The notes below the pieces were generated by a model that worked only from the letters and a program-made list of their open reading frames with translations, ran no database searches and was not told where the DNA came from. This document shows, one piece after another, positions 26,713 to 36,750 of a stretch of 64,000 nt of DNA (position 1 is the first letter of the stretch; each line of letters starts with the position of its first letter). A program made the position numbers and the translations under genes. Origin of the DNA: Olleya sp. Bg11-27 (lineage in GTDB: Bacteria > Bacteroidota > Bacteroidia > Flavobacteriales > Flavobacteriaceae); the NCBI RefSeq assembly GCF_002831645.1, contig NZ_CP025117.1, positions 1,929,514 through 1,993,513 of the forward strand, given 5' to 3'.

Positions 26713-28245
26713 ATGCAACACGACAAAGTACTTATTTTAGATTTCGGATCGCAATACACACAACTAATTGCGCGCAGAGTTAGAGAGCTTAACATCTATT
26801 CCGAAATACACCCATTTAATAAACCACCAAAAAACGTAGACGATTACAAGGCAGTAATACTTTCTGGTAGTCCAATGTCTGTAAGATCGGAAGATGCTTT
26901 TCATCCTGACTTATCAGAGATTAGAGGCAAAAAGCCAATGCTAGCGGTCTGTTATGGTGCACAATATTTAGCACATTTTTCTGGAGGTGAAGTGGCCGAA
27001 TCAAACACACGTGAATACGGACGTGCCAATTTGAGTTTTGTGGAAGAGGATACCTTTTTCAAAAACATATCAGTAGGAAGTCAGGTGTGGATGAGTCATA
27101 GTGATACAATTAAAAATTTACCAACAAATGGTAAATTATTAGCCAGAACACATGATGTGAAAAATGCAGCTTTTAAAATTGAAGGAGAATCAACTTACGC
27201 TATTCAATTTCATCCAGAAGTATACCACTCTAAAGATGGTAAACAATTATTAGAAAACTTTTTAGTAGCTATAGCAAATGTAAATCCAGATTGGACACCA
27301 AATGCATTTGTACAAGAAACGGTTGACGACTTACAAGCAAAACTAGGAGACGATAAAGTTGTTCTAGGATTATCAGGAGGAGTAGACTCGTCAGTAGCAG
27401 CCATGTTACTGCACAAAGCAATAGGTAAAAACCTTTATTGCATATTTGTAAATAACGGCTTATTACGTAAAAACGAATTCACGGAAGTATTAGAACAATA
27501 CAAAGGGATGGGCTTAAATGTAAAAGGGGTTGACGCTTCGGCACGCTTTTTGGATGCCTTAGCAGGACTGAGCGATCCAGAAAAAAAGCGTAAAGCTATT
27601 GGTAATGCCTTTATCGAAGTGTTTGATCAAGAAGCAAATCTAATCGAAGATGTAAAATGGTTAGCACAAGGGACTATTTATCCAGATGTGATAGAAAGTG
27701 TAAGTGCAACAGGAGGACCAAGTGCAACAATAAAAAGTCATCATAATGTAGGTGGATTGCCCGACTACATGAAATTAAAAATTGTAGAGCCACTTCGCGC
27801 TTTGTTCAAGGACGAAGTAAGACGTGTCGGTGCAAGTATGGGTATGGATAAAGACCTTTTAGGACGTCATCCATTTCCAGGTCCAGGTTTAGCGATTCGG
27901 ATTTTAGGAGACATCACAGCAGAGAAAGTGCAAATTTTACAAGATGTAGATGCCGTGTTTATTAACGGATTACGCGACGCAGGATTATACGATAAAGTAT
28001 GGCAAGCAGGTGCTATTTTACTACCAGTAAATAGTGTAGGAGTGATGGGAGATGAGCGTACTTACGAAAAATGTGTCGCATTAAGAGCTGTAGAAAGTAC
28101 CGATGGTATGACGGCGGACTGGGTAAATTTACCATACGAGTTTTTACAAAAAACAAGTAACGATATAATAAACAAAGTAAAAGGCGTTAATAGAGTAGTG
28201 TACGACATTAGTAGTAAGCCACCGGCAACTATAGAATGGGAATAA
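26713..28245 (+). CDS. guaA: GMP synthase (glutamine-hydrolysing)
   Basis: Converts XMP to GMP. The 510 residues comprise a class I glutamine amidotransferase (1-195, nucleophile in AVCYGAQY, catalytic pair in HPEVYHS), an ATP-pyrophosphatase domain ([15 protein letters not shown]) and the C-terminal dimerisation domain ending PPATIEWE. I chose ATG 26713 ([16 protein letters not shown]) over an in-frame TTG six bases earlier because the shorter form matches the family N-terminus. Monocistronic. Confidence 0.98.
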   Translation: MQHDKVLILDFGSQYTQLIARRVRELNIYSEIHPFNKPPKNVDDYKAVILSGSPMSVRSEDAFHPDLSEIRGKKPMLAVCYGAQYLAHFSGGEVAESNTREYGRANLSFVEEDTFFKNISVGSQVWMSHSDTIKNLPTNGKLLARTHDVKNAAFKIEGESTYAIQFHPEVYHSKDGKQLLENFLVAIANVNPDWTPNAFVQETVDDLQAKLGDDKVVLGLSGGVDSSVAAMLLHKAIGKNLYCIFVNNGLLRKNEFTEVLEQYKGMGLNVKGVDASARFLDALAGLSDPEKKRKAIGNAFIEVFDQEANLIEDVKWLAQGTIYPDVIESVSATGGPSATIKSHHNVGGLPDYMKLKIVEPLRALFKDEVRRVGASMGMDKDLLGRHPFPGPGLAIRILGDITAEKVQILQDVDAVFINGLRDAGLYDKVWQAGAILLPVNSVGVMGDERTYEKCVALRAVESTDGMTADWVNLPYEFLQKTSNDIINKVKGVNRVVYDISSKPPATIEWE

Positions 28246-28285
28246 TAAATTTCTTTGTAAAAAGGAATCTTATTTAATTAATAAA

Positions 28286-28388
28286 GTAGTGGAGTTTGGG
28301 CGTTACCACAAGGGGCGCGTCTTCCATTATATCTTTTTTTTGCCATATATGGCAGCAAAAAAAAGGATGCCACTACAACCGCTAACGC
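28286..28388. repeat. MITE/REP-like intergenic element with interleaved inverted repeats
   Basis: Between guaA and the LysM gene lies a more G+C-rich block with two sets of short inverted repeats: GTAGTGG (28286-28292) with CCACTAC (28370-28376), and GCGTTA (28300-28305) with TAACGC (28383-28388). The pairs interleave. A third, perfect 11-bp hairpin (28333-28343 with 28355-28365, T-run then GC) sits in the centre. It looks like a small non-autonomous repeat element of the kind scattered through flavobacterial intergenic regions. There is only one copy in this window. Confidence 0.6.
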
Positions 28389-28411
28389 AGTTTGAAACGT
28401 ATAAATAACAT

Positions 28412-30352
28412 ATGAAAAAATTAATATATATCTTTAGTCTAGTCGCTTTGTTCGGCTGTATTTCCGCGAAAGCGCAAAATTACAAGACACACAAAGTACA
28501 AGTTGGAGAAACAATAGAGCAGATTGCCACTAAATATAGTGTTACAAAATCACAGATTTATGCTTTAAATCCAGATGCTAGAAAGGATATTAAACCTAAT
28601 TCTGTTTTAATAATTCCAAACGATTCAGTAGTGCCTAACAGACCTTCTGTTTCTGAAGTTAAAACTTTAGAAGGGTTTAAAAAGCATAAAGTAAAGCGTA
28701 AGGAGACATTATATAGTTTAGCTAAAGAATATAATGTAGAGCAAGAGGATATTAAAAAACATAATCCAGATTTATACGCTAATAACCTACGTAAGGGAGA
28801 CAAAATTAAAATTCCTATTTATAAAGTAACCAAGGAAGTCGTCGAGGCAGAAGGAGTGACAACGTCTTACACCGTTAAACCTAAAGAAGGTAAATGGCGA
28901 ATTGCGTATCAATACGGAATTACTGTTCAACAATTAGAAGCTTTAAATCCTGATATGGAAGAGGTATTACAGCCAGGATCAGTGATTACGGTTCCTAATT
29001 TAGAAGTAGAAGAGGTTAAGGCTTTTGACGAAAAATATAGTTATTATACGGTTTTAAAATCGGAAGGTTTTTATAGACTAAAAGTAAAAACAGGTTTAAC
29101 ACAAGAACAGTTAGAAAAGTTAAACCCAGACTTGTTGACGATTGGTTTAAAGGAGGGCATGGTTTTAAAAATACCATTTGATGCTAATGTAAGATCGATC
29201 AACGAAGGTTCTGGACCTTTAGATGATGTGCGTTTAGAAACATCAGATTTAACATCTCGTAACTTAGATATAACAACTAAGCATATTGCAATTATGTTGC
29301 CTTTTAAATTAAATAAAATGGCTTCGGACTCAGTAAGTGATAATAAAAAGTTTATTACCGATGATCCTTATGCAAGTATATCATTGGATTTTTATTCTGG
29401 GGTTAAAATTGCTTTAGATAGCTTATCAACTTTGGGAGTTAATTTAAAAGTAGATGTGTACGATACAGAAAATAGAGAAAGTCAAGTGACGTCTTTGGTG
29501 CAATCAATTGCTTTTGATAGTGTACAAGCAGTTATTGGTCCGATAATGCCAAAATTATTTGATGTCGCATCAGCCTCTTTAAAAAGTAAAAACATTCCTT
29601 TAATCTCTCCAATTACTAAAACGGTTAATTTAAGTGGTAATGTCTTTCAGTCTAGACCATCAGAAGAATTAATGGAATCGACTTTACTTAATTATTTTAA
29701 AGCAGATAGTACCGCACATTTTATTATCGTGTCTGACATGAAAAATAAAGAGAAAGCGGAAACGCTTAAAAAAATATTTCCGAAAGCGTCTATAGTAATG
29801 TCTAGAAAAGTTAAAAAGACAGGTGCAGATTCTTACTATATTTTGGACAGTGATATGGTTAGCGTTTTAAAAAGTGGTAAAAACGTGGTGTTTTTAGAAA
29901 CCGCTAATCCAGGTTTTGTCTCTAACGTGTCTAGTATTTTAAATTCTAAAATAAAGCCAAGTATAGAGATTGTTTTAACCACGACAAACAAAAATAAAGC
30001 GTTTGAAGATGATGAGGTTAGAAACACACATTTGTCTAACTTAAGCTTTACTTATGCATCTATTAACAAGACTTTTAGTGAAAATGATGACAATAGTTTT
30101 ACAAAGCGTTATAAAACGTTGTATAATGAAACGCCAAACGACTATGCCGTTAGAGGATTTGATTTAACAATGGATGTTGTGTTAAGATTAGTAACATCAG
30201 AAGATTTATATTTATCTGTAAACGAGGCACCATTAACTACTTATGTTGAAAATAAATTTGCATACAAAAAGAAATTGTTCGGAGGGTATTTTAACAATAC
30301 AGTGTATTTGGTTAAATATCAAGACTTAAAAGTAGTCGAGATAGAACAATAA
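28412..30352 (+). CDS. LysM-repeat protein with periplasmic-binding-like domain
   Basis: 646 residues. The signal sequence is followed by four LysM modules at about 24-70, 88-134, 149-195 and 209-255 (each ending in a hydrophobic-Ile/Val-Pro step such as VLIIP, KIKIP, VITVP, VLKIP), which bind peptidoglycan. The C-terminal half (about 292-640: IAIMLPFKL, VIGPIMPKLFDVAS) resembles type I periplasmic ligand-binding proteins, as in LpoA-type regulators. A role in cell-wall synthesis or turnover is inferred. The signal region is odd: a possible lipobox (LFGC, Cys16) is followed at once by ISAKAQ, encoded by the 14-bp repeat, which could equally be a signal peptidase I site. Confidence 0.88.
   Translation: MKKLIYIFSLVALFGCISAKAQNYKTHKVQVGETIEQIATKYSVTKSQIYALNPDARKDIKPNSVLIIPNDSVVPNRPSVSEVKTLEGFKKHKVKRKETLYSLAKEYNVEQEDIKKHNPDLYANNLRKGDKIKIPIYKVTKEVVEAEGVTTSYTVKPKEGKWRIAYQYGITVQQLEALNPDMEEVLQPGSVITVPNLEVEEVKAFDEKYSYYTVLKSEGFYRLKVKTGLTQEQLEKLNPDLLTIGLKEGMVLKIPFDANVRSINEGSGPLDDVRLETSDLTSRNLDITTKHIAIMLPFKLNKMASDSVSDNKKFITDDPYASISLDFYSGVKIALDSLSTLGVNLKVDVYDTENRESQVTSLVQSIAFDSVQAVIGPIMPKLFDVASASLKSKNIPLISPITKTVNLSGNVFQSRPSEELMESTLLNYFKADSTAHFIIVSDMKNKEKAETLKKIFPKASIVMSRKVKKTGADSYYILDSDMVSVLKSGKNVVFLETANPGFVSNVSSILNSKIKPSIEIVLTTTNKNKAFEDDEVRNTHLSNLSFTYASINKTFSENDDNSFTKRYKTLYNETPNDYAVRGFDLTMDVVLRLVTSEDLYLSVNEAPLTTYVENKFAYKKKLFGGYFNNTVYLVKYQDLKVVEIEQ
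28461..28474 (-). repeat. 14-bp repeat CGCTTTCGCGGAAA, copy 3 (minus strand)
   Basis: Exact copy in reverse orientation inside the signal-peptide codons of the LysM gene, read as Ser-Ala-Lys-Ala just before Gln, i.e. at the predicted cleavage site. Confidence 0.85.
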
Positions 30353-30381
30353 TAGACCATAGGTTAACGTTTTTAAGGTGT

Positions 30382-30924
30382 ATGCTAAAGTATCTATTTA
30401 TGTTCGCTGGGTTTTTCTTATTGCAAAGCGATGCGATGGAAGAATTAGAATGGAATGCGAATTATAAATTATCATGGAGCGATTTTAAGGGACAGCCTAA
30501 TCCAGATACAGATGCAGTTGCGGTAACAGCATCAGGTATTACTTTTAGTTACTCATTACAACGACGAAATAAAAAAATAGAAGGCTTTAAAACTGTAGTT
30601 AAAGCCTTTTTTTATCCAGAACATTCATGGTGTAAGTCAGAAAAAGTCGATACGCATGTTTTGGGACATGAGCAGCTTCATTTTGATATTACCGAGTTAC
30701 ACGCTAGAATATTTAGAGCACGTATAACAAAGGTGGTGCTTAACGATAGTTTACCTCAAATATTTCAAGAGATGCATGATACTATTGATCTTGAATTAGC
30801 CGATATGCAGCATAATTACGATAGTGAAAGTGCGTATTCTATTAATGTTGAAGGACAAAAAAAATGGAAAGATAGTGTTGCTATCCGCCTAAAAGCGCTT
30901 GATAAATTTAAATCCAAAGGATAA
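30382..30924 (+). CDS. DUF922 putative metalloprotease
   Basis: 180 residues with a short hydrophobic N-terminus that may be a signal sequence. The DUF922 family signature includes LSWSDFKGQPNPDTDA and the zinc-protease motif HEQLH (HExxH) at about 97-101. Family members are predicted secreted or periplasmic zinc-dependent proteases, without a known substrate to my knowledge. It follows the LysM gene by 29 bases and precedes a DUF3820 gene by 2 bases, so all three may be one transcript. Confidence 0.8.
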   Translation: MLKYLFMFAGFFLLQSDAMEELEWNANYKLSWSDFKGQPNPDTDAVAVTASGITFSYSLQRRNKKIEGFKTVVKAFFYPEHSWCKSEKVDTHVLGHEQLHFDITELHARIFRARITKVVLNDSLPQIFQEMHDTIDLELADMQHNYDSESAYSINVEGQKKWKDSVAIRLKALDKFKSKG

Positions 30925-30926
30925 TT

Positions 30927-31163
30927 TTGCTACAACCAGATAAAGAGTTTCTAATTAAATTGGCACATACTAAGATGCCATTCGGAAAATATAAGGACCG
31001 TTTTTTAATAGATTTACCAGAATATTACGTGGTTTGGTATCATAACAAAGGTTTCCCAAAAGGAAAATTAGGAGAGATGCTAGATACTATTTATACCGTT
31101 AAACTTAATGGGTTGGAAGATTTAATTAGAAATATTAAGAAACAGTACCCGAAACCTAGGTAG
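30927..31163 (+). CDS. DUF3820 small protein, TTG start
   Basis: 78 residues, almost entirely a DUF3820 domain (MPFGKYKDRFLIDLPEYYVVWY, then GFPKGKLGEML). No ATG is suitably placed: the first in-frame ATG lies inside the conserved domain, so the TTG two bases after the DUF922 stop is the likely start. The same domain forms the C-terminus of the exonuclease at 10828-11601. Function unknown; the link to exonucleases suggests nucleic-acid-related work. Confidence 0.75.
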   Translation: MLQPDKEFLIKLAHTKMPFGKYKDRFLIDLPEYYVVWYHNKGFPKGKLGEMLDTIYTVKLNGLEDLIRNIKKQYPKPR

Positions 31164-31278
31164 GATTAGTTTTGTTGATTTTTATTTGGTACGTAGAACT
31201 TATGTTTTTTTGTTCTTAAATTGGTAAACCTTAAAGAAAAGGAAGACTTTGTAAATATATTTATTGTTGATATTTTTT

Positions 31279-32031
31279 TTAATACATTAAGTTCATAAGG
31301 TTTTCTGTTTCGTTTATTTTGTTTTTTAAATTGAGGTTTATTAATAGTTCAAAATAATCAATAAATGGATCCATATTATTTTCTTTTACTTTGGTTTTCA
31401 TATGTGTAAATTCATTTCGGATTTTATTCAATTCAAGTAATCTATTTACATTAAGTTCATATTCTTTATGGTTCTTTATATTTTTGATTTTTGGAATAAT
31501 AGTTTGTAGTTTACTCTTCAAGTTCCAGGTTCTTTCAATGATTTCTTTTCCGACTATTTCCTTTTTTTTGTTTTCTATCGTAAATGATTCTGGTATCAAT
31601 TCGTTAATATAGCACTCCACTGCCGAGATTAAAGCTGTAATTGTGCTAACCTTGTACATTATGAAAGTATGATATGTTTCATCTTTAACAATGTTTATTT
31701 TTGAATCGGATTCGGGTGACTGTTGTAAAACCATATCAATACATTTAGGGAAATGATTTAATATATCTGTAACTCGTTTTTCGAATTCATAAGCTTGACC
31801 TATAAATAAACTTGAGGGTTTAGGTATTTTTTCTGCATAGAATTTATTGTTATGAAATATCGGTACGATATAAGAAACTTTTGAAGTTTCTTGATTAATC
31901 ATTATTAACGTATTTCCTTTCTTAGCATTCTTCTTTTTACTTAAATCAAATGTTTTTTTTTCATTTGTTGAATTATTAACACTTTTCAATGCAGATTCTG
32001 AAAGTTTATACTCTAATGGTTTTGTTTTCAT
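31279..32031 (-). CDS. hypothetical protein with HEPN-like RNxxxH motif
   Basis: 250 residues, Lys/Asn-rich, without signal peptide or membrane segment. I do not recognise the N-terminal ~110 residues. The C-terminal half is helical and contains Arg205-Asn-Glu-Phe-Thr-His210, the R-x4-H arrangement of HEPN-type ribonucleases, flanked by helices as in that superfamily. It is a lone, AT-rich gene on the opposite strand between housekeeping genes, a typical position for an acquired defence or stress gene. The HEPN assignment is tentative: the RN(x)3H pattern is short and no partner nucleotidyltransferase gene is adjacent. Confidence 0.55.
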   Translation of the reverse strand: MKTKPLEYKLSESALKSVNNSTNEKKTFDLSKKKNAKKGNTLIMINQETSKVSYIVPIFHNNKFYAEKIPKPSSLFIGQAYEFEKRVTDILNHFPKCIDMVLQQSPESDSKINIVKDETYHTFIMYKVSTITALISAVECYINELIPESFTIENKKKEIVGKEIIERTWNLKSKLQTIIPKIKNIKNHKEYELNVNRLLELNKIRNEFTHMKTKVKENNMDPFIDYFELLINLNLKNKINETENLMNLMY

Positions 32032-32188
32032 TTGTTTGCTAGCTTATCTAATAAAAATGGTTCTATTAATCTCCAAACGAAGTTAACCCAAATAAACAAG
32101 AAAGTCAAGGTTGTCATTGGCTTGATAGAGTATTCCAAATTCTTCCAAAAATAAAACAGTAAACAGGATTAGTTTCAACTAAAAATTA

Positions 32189-32196
32189 TAAATTTG
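32189..32196 (+). promoter_or_regulatory. -7 box (TAAATTTG) of the pyrG promoter
   Basis: It matches TAnnTTTG, 20 bases before the pyrG ATG. Confidence 0.6.
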
Positions 32197-32207
32197 CAAG
32201 CGTTTAA

Positions 32208-33833
<1,626 letters not shown>

Positions 33834-33848
33834 GTGTCAATTTGACAC
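33834..33848. promoter_or_regulatory. perfect palindrome overlapping the yidC -33 region
   Basis: GTGTCAA-T-TTGACAC. Its right half provides a TTTG (33841-33844) 21 bases upstream of the yidC -7 box, so a protein binding here would cover the -33 element. It has no T-run and too short an arm to be a terminator. Confidence 0.5.
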
Positions 33849-33865
33849 CTATTTAAAAGTGGTCG

Positions 33866-33873
33866 TATATTTG
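33866..33873 (+). promoter_or_regulatory. -7 box (TATATTTG) of the yidC promoter
   Basis: It matches TAnnTTTG with a TTTG -33 element 21 bases upstream; together the best-formed promoter in the window. The ATG is 43 bases downstream. Confidence 0.7.
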
Positions 33874-33915
33874 ACTAATTAATTATTCCTCGAAAATAAG
33901 AGGAACCAGACAATT

Positions 33916-35826
33916 ATGGAAGAAAAAAAACTAGACGTTAAGTCGATAATAGGTTTTGTATTAATATTCGGAATCTTGTTATTCATGATGTGGCAAAACC
34001 AGCCAAGTGAAGAAGAAAGACTAGTACAAGAAGCAGAAAAGAAAACACAAATTGAAGCTAATAAAAAAGCGGAAGCTAGTGCACAAACAGAGACTAAAAC
34101 AACAACAGCTTTAGATTACGCTAAACCAACAGATTCTGCTCAAGTAGCAGCATTAAAATCTAAGATTGGGGCTTTTGCTTATTCTGCTGCAACATCAACT
34201 TTTAATGGTGATGCTTTAACGGTTAGTAACGATGTTTTAGAATTAAAGTTTAGCACCAAGGGAGGGCATTTATCTGAAGTAAAGCTTAAAAACTTTGTAG
34301 ATTTTGATTCTATTCCAATCTATTTAGTGAAAAATGGAAATGCGGTTTTTAATATCAACTTCCAGACAAACGATAATAGAACTTTAAATACAAAAGATTT
34401 ATATTTTCAACCGACAGTAAGCAAAAGTGGCGAAAACACGATTGTATCTATGAAGTTGAAAACTGCTGAGAATAAGTTTTTAGAATATAACTATGTGATT
34501 AAGCCTAAGCAATACATGGTTGATTTTACTATGAAATCTCAAGGCTTAGAAACAGCAATAAATACATCGGCTCCAATTAATTTAGAGTGGACTCAAAAAG
34601 CATATAGACATGATCAAAGTATTAGCTTTGAAAATAGATACACACGTTTAACATATCAGGCAGAAGGTGATGTTGATAAATTATCTCAAGGTGGAGATGA
34701 TGATGAGACGGAAGCTGATGTGGATTGGTTATCTTATAGACAACACTTTTTTAGTTCTATTTTAACGACGGACAAACCGTTTAAGAGCGTCGATTTTTCT
34801 TCTAAAAATTTAGTGGAAGATGAAGCTAAAGATTCTATTTTTACTAAACAGTTTTCTTCAAAAACAACCTTAGCTTTAAATGGAGCAAATATCAATAACA
34901 ACTTAAAGTTGTATTATGGTCCTACAGATAGTGAGATCTTAAAACAATACGATAATAACTTAGCCGAAAGTGTTCAATTTGGATGGGGAATTTTTGGTTG
35001 GATTAATAAGTATTTATTTTTCCCATTATTTGGTTTCTTAAGCTCATTCTTACCTTATGGTGTTGCCATTATTGTAATGACCATCTTAATTAAGTTAGCC
35101 ATGAGTTTTGTGCAGTACAAGCAGTACTTATCTCAGATGAAACTGAAGGTGTTAAAGCCAGAATTAGATGCTATTAGAGAGAAACACAAGGATAACAAAA
35201 TGAAAGCCCAACAAGAGACTATGGCGCTTCAAAATAAAGCGGGGGCAAGTCCTATGGCTGGGTGTTTACCAGCTTTAATACAAATGCCTGTATTTTATGC
35301 GTTGTTTATGTTTTTCCCAATTGCATTTGCTTTAAGGCAGAAAAAGTTTTTATGGGCGGAAGATTTATCATCTTATGATGTTGTAGCAGAGTTACCATTC
35401 CATATTCCATTATATGGAGATCACGTGAGTTTGTTCCCTATTTTAGCAGCAATCGCTATTTTCTTTTACATGAAGTTAACGACTGGTCAAAACCAAATGT
35501 CAGCGCCAACACAAGAAGGGATGCCTGATATGGCAAAGATGATGAAGTACATGATCTATTTTGCACCAATTATGATGCTTATCTTTTTTAACCAATATGC
35601 GTCAGGGTTAAGTTTATATTACTTTGTATCTAACTTAATTAGTATTGGTATTTTATTAGTGATTAAGAATTTTATTTTAGATGAAGATAAGATTCACGCT
35701 AATATTCAGGTTCAGAAAGCAAAACCTAAAAAGGAAAGTAAATTTCAGCAAAAAATGAAAACAATGATGGAGCAAGCTGAAAAACAAAAACAAGCGCAAG
35801 CACAGCAAAAGAATAAGAAAAAGTAA
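33916..35826 (+). CDS. yidC: membrane protein insertase YidC
   Basis: 636 residues. One N-terminal membrane anchor (about 11-27), a Lys/Ala-rich linker, a large periplasmic beta domain (about 75-350), then the conserved five-helix insertase core (LSSFLPYGVAIIVMTILIKL, AGCLPALIQMPVFYALFMFF, then ASGLSLYYFVSNL) and a basic, Gln/Lys-rich tail that contacts ribosomes. It inserts inner-membrane proteins alone or with SecYEG. Own promoter and own terminator. Confidence 0.97.
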   Translation: MEEKKLDVKSIIGFVLIFGILLFMMWQNQPSEEERLVQEAEKKTQIEANKKAEASAQTETKTTTALDYAKPTDSAQVAALKSKIGAFAYSAATSTFNGDALTVSNDVLELKFSTKGGHLSEVKLKNFVDFDSIPIYLVKNGNAVFNINFQTNDNRTLNTKDLYFQPTVSKSGENTIVSMKLKTAENKFLEYNYVIKPKQYMVDFTMKSQGLETAINTSAPINLEWTQKAYRHDQSISFENRYTRLTYQAEGDVDKLSQGGDDDETEADVDWLSYRQHFFSSILTTDKPFKSVDFSSKNLVEDEAKDSIFTKQFSSKTTLALNGANINNNLKLYYGPTDSEILKQYDNNLAESVQFGWGIFGWINKYLFFPLFGFLSSFLPYGVAIIVMTILIKLAMSFVQYKQYLSQMKLKVLKPELDAIREKHKDNKMKAQQETMALQNKAGASPMAGCLPALIQMPVFYALFMFFPIAFALRQKKFLWAEDLSSYDVVAELPFHIPLYGDHVSLFPILAAIAIFFYMKLTTGQNQMSAPTQEGMPDMAKMMKYMIYFAPIMMLIFFNQYASGLSLYYFVSNLISIGILLVIKNFILDEDKIHANIQVQKAKPKKESKFQQKMKTMMEQAEKQKQAQAQQKNKKK

Positions 35827-35847
35827 TTTTTATATATAAAACATATA

Positions 35848-35885
35848 AAGCTGTCTACTATAATTTTAGTTTGGCAGCTTTTTTG
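35848..35885 (+). terminator. terminator after yidC
   Basis: 9-bp stem (AAAGCTGTC with GGCAGCTTT, one G-U pair), A/T-rich loop and a following run of T. Confidence 0.75.
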
Positions 35886-35928
35886 TTATAACAAATTTAA
35901 AGTATTAACGTTTAGCCATTAGGCAGGA

Positions 35929-35942
35929 TTTCCGCGAAAGCG
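35929..35942 (-). repeat. 14-bp repeat CGCTTTCGCGGAAA, copy 4 (minus strand, intergenic)
   Basis: Exact copy 18 bases before the ATG of the MORN-repeat gene, the only one of the four copies outside a coding sequence. If the gene's mRNA starts upstream, the repeat is in its 5' leader. Confidence 0.85.
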
Positions 35943-35959
35943 CCATAAAATTTTTAAAA

Positions 35960-36643
35960 ATGAAAAAACTAATTATTCTATGTATTGTTTTAGTAACCAA
36001 TACTGTATTATTTGCACAAAATTTAAATCAGTTTGATGCTAATGGACAACGTCATGGACAATGGAAAAAGAACTTTAGTAAAACAAAAGTAGTAAGATAT
36101 GAAGGCACATTTGATCATGGCAAAGAAATAGGAACCTTTAAGTTTTACAAAAACATTGATAATAAACCAGTATTAACAGCAACAAAAGTATTTAATAGCG
36201 ATAATGATTTATCGCAAGTTGTTTTTTTTGCTAGTACCGGAAAAAAAATTAGTGAAGGTCAAATGCGAGGTCGTAACCATATTGGTAAATGGGTTATTTT
36301 TCATAATAAATCAGACCAAGTAATGACGGAGGAATTATATAACGATAAAGGAACGTTAGAAGGACAACGTTTAGTTTATTATTTAAATGGACAGGTGGCT
36401 GAGCGGGCGCAGTATCAAGATGGTTTGTTGCATGGCGAATCTAAGTGGTATGGGGAAAATGGGATGCTTATTAAAAGTATCACTTTTAAGTTAGATAAGT
36501 TTGATGGTGCTTATAAAACATATACTAAAGAAGGCTTAATTGCAACAGAAGGACAGTATAGAGATGATGTTAAATGTTGTATTTGGAAACGCTATAAGGC
36601 TGGTAAATTGGTAGAAGAAAAGGATTTGGATAAAAAAGGATAA
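35960..36643 (+). CDS. exported MORN-repeat (YwqK-like) protein
   Basis: 227 residues with a signal peptide (cleavage near LFAQ, residue 20). The rest consists of about six MORN_2-type beta-hairpin repeats (for instance GQRHGQWKKNF, GTFDHGKEIGTFKFY, GLLHGESKWYGENGML, GQYRDDVKCCIWKRY). Such repeats occur in many Bacteroidota envelope proteins. Databases sometimes call them 'YwqK antitoxin', but nothing here resembles a toxin-antitoxin pair. Function unknown. Confidence 0.8.
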   Translation: MKKLIILCIVLVTNTVLFAQNLNQFDANGQRHGQWKKNFSKTKVVRYEGTFDHGKEIGTFKFYKNIDNKPVLTATKVFNSDNDLSQVVFFASTGKKISEGQMRGRNHIGKWVIFHNKSDQVMTEELYNDKGTLEGQRLVYYLNGQVAERAQYQDGLLHGESKWYGENGMLIKSITFKLDKFDGAYKTYTKEGLIATEGQYRDDVKCCIWKRYKAGKLVEEKDLDKKG

Positions 36644-36664
36644 TGTAAATTAACGAACAAAATA

Positions 36665-36697
36665 AAAAACGCCTTAATACTATATTAAGGCGTTTTT
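36665..36697. terminator. bidirectional terminator between the MORN and fasciclin genes
   Basis: Perfect 15-bp stem (36665-36679 with 36683-36697, core ACGCCTTAATA) with a 3-base loop, A-run and T-run on both sides, centred between convergent genes. Confidence 0.93.
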
Positions 36698-36750
36698 CTA
36701 TGTCATCAAACTCTATTTATGCAATAGTAGTTTGTTAAAACATATGTATT

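Noticed and set aside
35960-36643. MORN-repeat protein as a 'YwqK antitoxin' of a toxin-antitoxin pair
   Set aside because: It has a signal peptide and no adjacent small toxin gene; the name only reflects database labelling of MORN repeats.
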